A stretch of DNA of 64,000 nucleotides from Actinocatenispora comari. GTDB lineage: Bacteria > Actinomycetota > Actinomycetes > Mycobacteriales > Micromonosporaceae. The DNA lies in assembly GCF_017312725.1 (NCBI RefSeq), contig NZ_BOPO01000053.1, forward strand, positions 62,001 through 126,000, given 5' to 3'. The notes beneath the pieces are model-generated. The model did not search any database, was not told where the DNA came from, and was given only the letters and a program-made list of their open reading frames with translations. This document shows, piece by piece, positions 58,953-64,000 of this stretch. Position 1 is the first letter of the stretch. Each line of letters opens with the position of its first letter. The position numbers were made by a program, and so were the translations under genes.

Positions 58953-59282
58953 GTGGGCAAGCTGGGGACGGAGATGCTCAAGGGCACGCTGGAGGGCATC
59001 GTGCTGGCGATCCTGTCCGGGCGCCCGGCCCACGGCTACGAGATCACCGCGTGGCTGCGCGACCAGGGCTTCACCGACATCGCCGAGGGCACCGTCTACG
59101 CCCTGCTGGTCCGCCTCGAGCGGCACGGGCTGGTCGACGTGCGGAAGGTCGCGTCGGAGAAGGGCCCGCCACGCAAGGTCTACTCGCTCAACGGGCGCGG
59201 CCGCGACCACCTCGACGAGTTCTGGAAGACGTGGGGCTTCCTGTCCACACGACTCGAACGACTCCGCCAGGGAGACGACTGA
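58953..59282 (+). CDS. PadR family transcriptional regulator
   Basis: A 109-residue winged-helix repressor. LKGTLEGIVLAILSGRPAHG then YEITAWLRDQGFTDIAEGTV and YALLVRLERHGLVDV (about 10-65) are the PadR domain; SEKGPPRKVYSLNGRG is the wing. The C-terminal helix for dimerisation is short. GTG at 58953 after AGGAGG. It precedes the broken ABC transporter gene by 2 nt and two DUF1048 genes, the usual companions of PadR regulators of multidrug ABC exporters. Confidence 0.9.
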   Translation: MGKLGTEMLKGTLEGIVLAILSGRPAHGYEITAWLRDQGFTDIAEGTVYALLVRLERHGLVDVRKVASEKGPPRKVYSLNGRGRDHLDEFWKTWGFLSTRLERLRQGDD

Positions 59283-59283
59283 C

Positions 59284-59704
59284 CATGTCCGAAACAGCAG
59301 CCGGCGGCAGCGCACCGCCGGCGATCCGGGCGCGGAACCTGACCAAGCCGTACGGGAAACCGGCGGTGCTGCGCGGTGCGGACCTCGACGTGGCGCGCGG
59401 CGGCAGCGTCGCGCTGCTCGGTTCCGACGGCGCCGGCAAGACCGCGTTCCGGATCTTCACCGACACGACCACCGGGATCTTCGGCCGGTTCCGGTCGATG
59501 CCGATCGCCCGCTCCGGCGTGCTCCGGTCGCACGTACCGACCTCGATCGTGGCCGACGTCGTCTCGGTCGCGGTGGTGTTCGGCGTCGCGTTCGCGATGG
59601 GCTTCCGTACCGGCGCGGGGGTCGGCGCGTGGTTCGCGGTGGCCGGCATCCTCGTCGTCGCCGTCACCGGCGCGACCGGCGGCTACCGCCGCAAGATCTC
59701 CTGA
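59284..59704 (+). pseudogene. ABC transporter remnant: ATPase N-terminus joined to permease C-terminal part
   Basis: The reading frame codes about 139 residues from ATG 59285. The first 55 resemble the start of a DrrA-type ATPase up to the Walker A motif (GSDGAGKT, where GPNGAGKT is usual). At once it continues as FTDTTTGIFGRFRSMPIARS, which is a DrrB-type permease motif, followed by two hydrophobic segments and a YRRK end. The Walker B, signature motif and the first permease helices are missing. An in-frame internal deletion spanning the end of one gene and the start of the next explains this. Transport activity is not expected. Flanking genes are intact. Confidence 0.8.
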
Positions 59705-59733
59705 CGCCGGCGACCACCACACGGAGGCGAGCA

Positions 59734-60090
59734 GTGAACTTCTGGGAAACCATCACGGGAAGCGACCTCACCAGGGACTGGAAGGCGTTCGACGCCCGCG
59801 CCGCGGCGTTGCCCGCCGAGTACGAGCAGGCGTGGCAGCAGGTGCGCGCCAACCTGCTGCCGTACTCGGACTTCACCGGCCGCAACCTGACGCCGATCCT
59901 CGACGGCGCGCTGGGCCTGCTCGAGGAGTCCGCGGCCGAGGGGCTGAGCATCCACGAGGTGCTCGGTGCCGACGTACCGGGGTTCTGCGCGGCGCTGGCC
60001 GGCGGCGCCGGCGCCCGCGACTACCGCGACAAGTGGCGCGACCAGCTCAACCGCACCGTCGCCCGCAAGCTGGCACAGCTGGGAGGCTGA
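59734..60090 (+). CDS. DUF1048 family protein
   Basis: A 118-residue helical soluble protein. The family pattern is seen in the segment FDARAAALPAEYEQAWQQVR (about 18-37) and VLGADVPGFCAAL (about 76-88). DUF1048 proteins are coded next to PadR regulators; their job is unknown. GTG at 59734 with GGAGG 7 nt upstream. Confidence 0.8.
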   Translation: MNFWETITGSDLTRDWKAFDARAAALPAEYEQAWQQVRANLLPYSDFTGRNLTPILDGALGLLEESAAEGLSIHEVLGADVPGFCAALAGGAGARDYRDKWRDQLNRTVARKLAQLGG

Positions 60091-60091
60091 C

Positions 60092-60418
60092 ATGGGCATC
60101 CACGAGATCATCGAGGGCAAGAAGCAGTGGCGCGCGCACCAGGCGCGGGTCAAGGCGCTGCCCCGCGACTACCAGATCGTGTACCGGGAGATCCAGAAGT
60201 ACTTCTTCAAGATCGGGCCGGTCGATCTGGCCGACGGCCCGCTGCTGCCCGGCCTCGTCGAGTTCTTCGAGCAGGGCGCCGCGGCCGGCAAGGGCGTGCT
60301 GGAACTCGTCGGTACCGACGTCGCCGCCTTCTGCGACGACCTGATCAAGGACACCCGTACCTACGCCGAGGTCTACCAGCAGTCGCTCGGCACCAGGAGC
60401 GCTCCGCCGGCGGAGTGA
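60092..60418 (+). CDS. DUF1048 family protein
   Basis: A 108-residue paralogue of the preceding gene, beginning MGIHEIIEGKKQWRAHQARV and containing ALPRDYQIVYREIQKYFFK and VGTDVAAFCDDLI. It starts one base after the upstream stop, with GGGAGG as ribosome site, so the two are cotranscribed. Typical PadR-DUF1048 loci carry one or two copies. Confidence 0.85.
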   Translation: MGIHEIIEGKKQWRAHQARVKALPRDYQIVYREIQKYFFKIGPVDLADGPLLPGLVEFFEQGAAAGKGVLELVGTDVAAFCDDLIKDTRTYAEVYQQSLGTRSAPPAE

Positions 60419-60517
60419 GCCGGGGCCGGGCGCGCTGCTCAGGCCTCGGTACGGCTCCGCGGCAAAAGCACCACGCCCCGTGGATCGGTGCCGGCAAGGG
60501 GGTGTGACCGAGCCCGC

Positions 60518-60548
60518 CGACGGGTACTGTTCCACCCGGTACCCGTCG
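60518..60548. repeat. Inverted repeat upstream of the STAS gene
   Basis: CGACGGGTAC (60518-60527) and GTACCCGTCG (60539-60548) around an 11-nt loop, 86 nt before the STAS gene and 100 nt after the DUF1048 stop. It could be an operator or a terminator. Confidence 0.5.
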
Positions 60549-60633
60549 CGGATCGCAGCGCGGTGGGCGCCGTGTGTGGTGGCGTGGTCAGGCAGTGTGC
60601 CCGCCCCTGGCGTTGATGTGCCGTGGGGGTGCA

Positions 60634-61116
60634 ATGACCGAGTCGTCGTCTTTCTTCATCCGGCAGCGCGTGCTGCGAGGCTGCCCGGTGATCGAGATCT
60701 CCGGGACCATCGATCACGGTGGCGGCAACGGGCTGTGCGCGGCCGTGGTCGAGGCGGCCGGGCTGGCGTTGCTGGTGGTGGTCGACGCGTCCGAGGTGTC
60801 GCGGGTCGACGCGGACGGGCTGCGTTACCTGGCCCGGGCGGCGCTGCTCGTCGAGCAACTCGGTGGCCAGCTACGGGTCGTCGCCGGTCCCGCGCTGCAG
60901 CAGGCTCGCGCGGCCGGAATGATCCGGCGGTTGCGCTGCTACCCGTGCCCCGACGAGGCGGTTGCCGCGCCGCTGACCGCGGCGGCTCCGGCGGCCCCGG
61001 TGGCTCCGGCGGCTCCGGCGGCTCCGGCGGGCCCGGCAACTCCGGTGGCCCCGGTGGCTCCGGCGGCCCCTGCGGCTCCGTCGGGCCCGGCGACTCCGGT
61101 GGCCACGGTGGCGTGA
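60634..61116 (+). CDS. STAS domain (anti-anti-sigma-like) protein with Ala-Pro tail
   Basis: A 160-residue protein. Residues 10-108 form a STAS fold (VIEISGTIDHGGGNGLCAAV, LALLVVVDASEVSRVDADGL, LRVVAGPALQQARAAGMIRR). The residue phosphorylated in SpoIIAA-type proteins is normally a Ser in D-x-S-G-(V/L/I); here the loop reads SRVDADGL, with Asp at that place, so classical phosphoswitch control is doubtful. The last 50 residues are AAP/VAP repeats coded by 9-bp units. GGGGGT precedes the ATG. Confidence 0.78.
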   Translation: MTESSSFFIRQRVLRGCPVIEISGTIDHGGGNGLCAAVVEAAGLALLVVVDASEVSRVDADGLRYLARAALLVEQLGGQLRVVAGPALQQARAAGMIRRLRCYPCPDEAVAAPLTAAAPAAPVAPAAPAAPAGPATPVAPVAPAAPAAPSGPATPVATVA

Positions 61117-61327
61117 CCGGCGTCGAGCTGCCACTCGGGCCGGGCCGCGGGTCCGAGTGCCGGAACCGTGCCCGGTGCCGTGCCCGGCGTTGGATAATCC
61201 TCACCTGACCGCCCGACGTCGAGCGGTGGCAGGCCGCCGGGACTCGCCGCGCGGTGCGCGGACCGTACCGTGCGGCACCGGTACCGGGTCGACGGCGGCC
61301 GGCGGGTGGCAGTCGAGGGGAGTGGCC

Positions 61328-62056
61328 ATGAGCTCCGCGGAACCGGGCCTGATGCAGATCTTCGCGGACATGGCACGGGCGCTGAGCCGACGCGACGGTG
61401 TCGACGCCACCGTCGAGGAGATCTGCCGGCTGGCGGTCGAGACGATCCCCGGGTGCCAGTCGGTCGGGGTGTGCCTGGTGCACCGGGACGGGCGGCTGGA
61501 GACCCCTGCCGCCTCCGACCAGCTGTCCTACGACCTGCACAACCTGCAGTACGACCTGCGGGAAGGCCCGTGCCTGCAGGCGATGTGGACCCAGCACACC
61601 GTGTCGAGCGAGGACCTCGCCGAGGAGACCCGGTGGCCCCGGTTCAGCGCCCAGGCGGTCGATCGCGGCGTGCGCAGCATGTTGTGCTTCCAACTGTTCA
61701 CCGATCGCGGCAGCCTCGGCGCGCTGGACATGTTCTCCCGCGAGCCGCACGGCTTCGGTGAGGAGGCGTGCGAGACCGGGCTGATCTTCGCCTCGCACGC
61801 GGCCGTCGCCCTGTCCGGAGCGCAGTCCCGGGCGCACCTGACCGAAGCGATCAGCAGCCGGCAACGAATCGGGGAAGCCACCGGCATCCTCGCCGAACGG
61901 CACGGGCTGACCACCACCGCCGCGTTCGCCATGCTGGCCCAGACCTCGCAGCGGCACAACATCAAGGTCCGGGAGCTGGCGATGCGGCTGGTCCAGACCG
62001 AGAACGCCGCCCGGCAGCGCCGCGAGTCGCCACCCGACGGGCGACGCCGAGGGTGA
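61328..62056 (+). CDS. GAF-ANTAR RNA-binding antiterminator
   Basis: A 242-residue regulator. The GAF domain spans about 8-165 (VEEICRLAVETIPGCQSVGV, LQYDLREGPCLQAMWTQHTV, FQLFTDRGSLGALDMFS) and the ANTAR domain about 172-225 (AISSRQRIGEATGILAERHG, AFAMLAQTSQRHNIKVRELA). GGGGAG precedes the ATG. Probably independent of its neighbours; the RNA targets are unknown. Confidence 0.9.
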   Translation: MSSAEPGLMQIFADMARALSRRDGVDATVEEICRLAVETIPGCQSVGVCLVHRDGRLETPAASDQLSYDLHNLQYDLREGPCLQAMWTQHTVSSEDLAEETRWPRFSAQAVDRGVRSMLCFQLFTDRGSLGALDMFSREPHGFGEEACETGLIFASHAAVALSGAQSRAHLTEAISSRQRIGEATGILAERHGLTTTAAFAMLAQTSQRHNIKVRELAMRLVQTENAARQRRESPPDGRRRG

Positions 62057-62063
62057 TCGCTCC

Positions 62064-62088
62064 GGTTGAGCCGCCCCGCAGTGGGTAG
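62064..62088 (+). promoter_or_regulatory. SigB-like promoter, GGTT-N15-GGGTAG
   Basis: GGTT (62064-62067), 15 nt, GGGTAG (62083-62088), 9 nt before the GTG of the Fe-S subunit gene, so again a probable leaderless message. Confidence 0.6.
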
Positions 62089-62097
62089 CTCATCCGG

Positions 62098-62622
62098 GTG
62101 GAGACGCAGATCGGCCTGCGGGTGGACGGAACGCGCCATACCGTACGGATCGACACCCGGGAGACGCTGCTGGACGTGCTGCGCGAGCGGCTCGGCAACA
62201 CCAGCCCGAAGAAGGGCTGCGACCACGGGCAGTGCGGTGCCTGCACGGTGCTGCTGGACGGCCGTCGGGTCACCACCTGTCTCGCGCTGGCCGTCAGTCA
62301 CGACGGCGCCGAGCTGACCACCGCCGCAGGCCTGGCGAGCGGTGCGCAGCTGCACCCGGTCCAGCAGGCGTTCGTCACGCACGACGCCTTCCAGTGCGGG
62401 TACTGCACTCCGGGGCAGGTCTGTTCCGCGGTCGGCATGCTCGACGAGGCAAGCCGGGGTTGGCCCAGCGCGTGCACCGAGCCGGGCGAGCTGGTCCGGC
62501 TGAGCGATGCGGAGATCGCCGAACGGATGAGCGGCAACCTGTGCCGGTGCGGTGCCTACGTGAACATCGTCGCGGCCATCAGGCAGGCGGCAGTGGACGC
62601 CGACGCCCCGGACACCCCGTGA
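62098..62622 (+). CDS. 2Fe-2S subunit of a xanthine dehydrogenase-family (PaoA-like) oxidoreductase
   Basis: A 174-residue electron-transfer subunit with two 2Fe-2S clusters. The plant-ferredoxin-type site is [16 protein letters not shown] then TTCLALA (about 40-66); the second is QCGYCTPGQ and NLCRCGAY (about 100-150). No Tat signal, unlike E. coli PaoA, so the enzyme is cytoplasmic. It is the first gene of a three-subunit operon with FAD and molybdenum subunits. The start is GTG at 62098 with no good ribosome site. Confidence 0.92.
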   Translation: METQIGLRVDGTRHTVRIDTRETLLDVLRERLGNTSPKKGCDHGQCGACTVLLDGRRVTTCLALAVSHDGAELTTAAGLASGAQLHPVQQAFVTHDAFQCGYCTPGQVCSAVGMLDEASRGWPSACTEPGELVRLSDAEIAERMSGNLCRCGAYVNIVAAIRQAAVDADAPDTP

Positions 62623-62683
62623 ACGGCGCGTCGCGCAGCCGGGCGAGGGTGTCGCGCAACCGGGCGAGGAAGGAGCCGGTGCC

Positions 62684-63673
62684 GTGAAGCCGTTCCGCTA
62701 CGACCGGGCGACGAGCCCCGCAGCGGCGGTGGCCGCGGTCGCCGCCGACCCGCAGGCGAGCTACCTCGCCGGTGGCACGAACCTGGTCGACCACCTGCGC
62801 CTCGGGCTCACCGAACCGGGCCTGCTCGTCGACGTCGGCGGCCTGCCACTGCACGAGATCGAGGAGCTGCCCGACGGCGGGCTGCGGATCGGTGCCGGGG
62901 TGGCGAACAGCGACCTCGCCGCCGACCGGCGGGTCCGGGAACGCTACCCGGTGCTGTCGGTCGCGCTGCTGTCCGGCGCCTCCGGGCAGCTGCGCAACCT
63001 CGCCACCACCGGCGGGAACCTGTTGCAGCGCACCCGTTGTGGCTACTTCCAGGACGTGACCGAGCCGTGCAACAAGCGTGCACCCGGCAGCGGTTGCGCC
63101 GCGCTCGGCGGCTGGAACCGCTACCACGCGATCCTCGGCGCCTCGTCGCACTGCATCGCGGTGCACCCGTCGGACCTGGCGGTGGCGCTCACCGCACTGG
63201 ACGCGAGAGTCCGGGTGCTCGGCGTCGACGGCGAGCGGGCCATCCCGATCGACGACTTCTACCGGCTGCCCGGTGACGAGCCGCAGCGAGACACCGTGCT
63301 CGAACACGGCGACCTGATCACCGCGGTCGACCTGCCGCCGCTGCCGGTCGCCCGCAACTCCGGCTACCGCAAGGTACGCGACCGCGCCTCCTACGCGTTC
63401 GCGCTGGTGTCGGTGGCCGCGGCGATCCGGATCGAGGACGGTACGGTCGCCGACGTGCGGATCGCGCTGGGCGGGGTGGCGCACCGACCGTGGCGCGCGC
63501 ACACCGCCGAGCAGGCGCTGCACGGCGCTCCGTCCACTGTGGAAGGATATGCCGCCGCGGCGGCCCGGGAACTGAGCGCGGCCGATCCGCTGCCCGGCAA
63601 CGCCTTCAAGGTGCCGCTGGCGCGTTCGGTGCTCACCTCGGTGCTCACCCAGCTCGCGGAGGAGGCGCGATGA
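62684..63673 (+). CDS. FAD-binding subunit of a xanthine dehydrogenase-family (PaoB-like) oxidoreductase
   Basis: A 329-residue flavoprotein subunit. [13 protein letters not shown] (about 29-41) and [20 protein letters not shown] (about 105-124) are the FAD-binding motifs. The Cys residues in [18 protein letters not shown] match the extra 4Fe-4S loop of E. coli PaoB (YagS). AGGAAGGAG precedes the GTG at 62684. Its stop overlaps the ATG of the large subunit. Confidence 0.92.
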   Translation: MKPFRYDRATSPAAAVAAVAADPQASYLAGGTNLVDHLRLGLTEPGLLVDVGGLPLHEIEELPDGGLRIGAGVANSDLAADRRVRERYPVLSVALLSGASGQLRNLATTGGNLLQRTRCGYFQDVTEPCNKRAPGSGCAALGGWNRYHAILGASSHCIAVHPSDLAVALTALDARVRVLGVDGERAIPIDDFYRLPGDEPQRDTVLEHGDLITAVDLPPLPVARNSGYRKVRDRASYAFALVSVAAAIRIEDGTVADVRIALGGVAHRPWRAHTAEQALHGAPSTVEGYAAAAARELSAADPLPGNAFKVPLARSVLTSVLTQLAEEAR

Positions 63674-64000
63674 CCGAGCCGGTCACGGTGCGCAGCATCG
63701 GCACCGACCTGGTACGCCGGGACGCCTGGGCGAAGGTGACCGGCACCGCGCCGTACGCGGTGGAGCACCCGGTGCGGCCACGCGCGTACCTGTATCCGGT
63801 GCAGGCGACGGTACCGCGGGGCACGGTCACCGCCATGGACACCGCGGCGGCCGAGGCGGTCGACGGTGTGCTCGCGGTCCTGACCCACCGCAACGCGCCA
63901 CGGCTGGCCGACACCAGCGACGCGGAGCTGGCCGTACTGCAGTCGCCGGCGGTCGGGTTCGCCGGGCAGTTCGTCGCGGCCGTCGTGGCCGAACATCCCG
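63670..64000 (+). CDS. Molybdopterin-binding large subunit (PaoC-like), 3' end outside window
   Basis: The first 110 residues of the catalytic subunit. [20 protein letters not shown] (about 16-35) and [15 protein letters not shown] (about 97-111) are the usual N-terminal blocks of the family; the cofactor site lies beyond the window. ATG at 63670 overlaps the FAD-subunit stop (ATGA). With the two upstream genes it would oxidise an aldehyde, purine or related compound; substrate not determinable. Confidence 0.9.
   Translation, partial: MTEPVTVRSIGTDLVRRDAWAKVTGTAPYAVEHPVRPRAYLYPVQATVPRGTVTAMDTAAAEAVDGVLAVLTHRNAPRLADTSDAELAVLQSPAVGFAGQFVAAVVAEHP

Overview
The window is about 72% GC by eye, with dense genes, frequent GTG starts and 4-nt ATGA/GTGA overlaps. 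Several of its families are typical of actinomycetes: DUF5709, DUF2795, DUF3040, DUF6098, ctaF, ANTAR regulators, F420-dependent oxidoreductases and a Streptomyces-like gas vesicle cluster. The source is therefore a filamentous or soil actinomycete; genus is not determinable from what I can see. About 70 protein genes, one tRNA-Sec, many promoter-like motifs, several hairpins and several minisatellite-like repeats are described. No insertion sequence, phage or CRISPR array was found.

Layout. 1-9.8 kb: an alcohol dehydrogenase cut by the window edge, two MFS transporters, a stress-type SDR, ChaB, a Dps-GNAT pair and a quinone oxidoreductase. 9.9-15.4 kb: MOSC and sulfite-oxidase-like molybdenum proteins, a first ctaD, msrBA, DUF5709 and an SDR. 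15.7-23.6 kb: a zinc-finger anti-sigma candidate and an ECF-like sigma factor separated by two matching palindromes, several regulators, a DUF47-Pit phosphate uptake pair, an MFS transporter and a second DUF5709. 23.7-28.1 kb: cytochrome b diverging from ctaF-ctaD2 and a holin-like membrane protein. 28.3-46.9 kb: small stress-type proteins, catalase, GH15 glucosidase, an F420 enzyme, a diiron-like enzyme with CDGSH and methyltransferase genes, a glutamate-cysteine ligase-like protein, a DUF2231-Rieske protein, a SigB/SigF-type sigma factor and an Orn/Lys/Arg decarboxylase. 47.0-53.0 kb: gas vesicle operon gvpO-J-L-SK-A-F-G-Y-Z. 53.1-57.9 kb: selenocysteine system (tRNA-Sec, selD, selA, selB). 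58.0-64.0 kb: GAF-ANTAR and STAS regulators, a PadR locus with an internally deleted ABC transporter and two DUF1048 genes, and a PaoABC-like molybdenum oxidoreductase that runs off the edge.

The unifying signal is a promoter motif, GNNT-15 nt-GGGTA(G/C/T), found 17 times in gene-proximal intergenic DNA and almost always directed at a gene; GTTT is the commonest -35. Variants with GGGAA(A/C/G) or CGGTAG add several more. It matches the consensus I recall for Streptomyces sigma-B. It precedes catalase, SDR, GH15, F420 enzyme, diiron-like enzyme, pit, ctaF, many small acidic or membrane proteins, the Mo-oxidoreductase and the gas vesicle operon. A SigB/SigF-family sigma gene lies at 43146-43979, 3 kb before the gas vesicle operon. 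I read much of the window as a general-stress island in which flotation, redox defence and envelope functions share one sigma factor.

A second theme is short tandem repeats (9-33 bp units) in the disordered N-termini, linkers or tails of otherwise conserved proteins (glutamate-cysteine ligase, SelA, SelB, STAS, GvpY, GvpZ) and in two intergenic regions.
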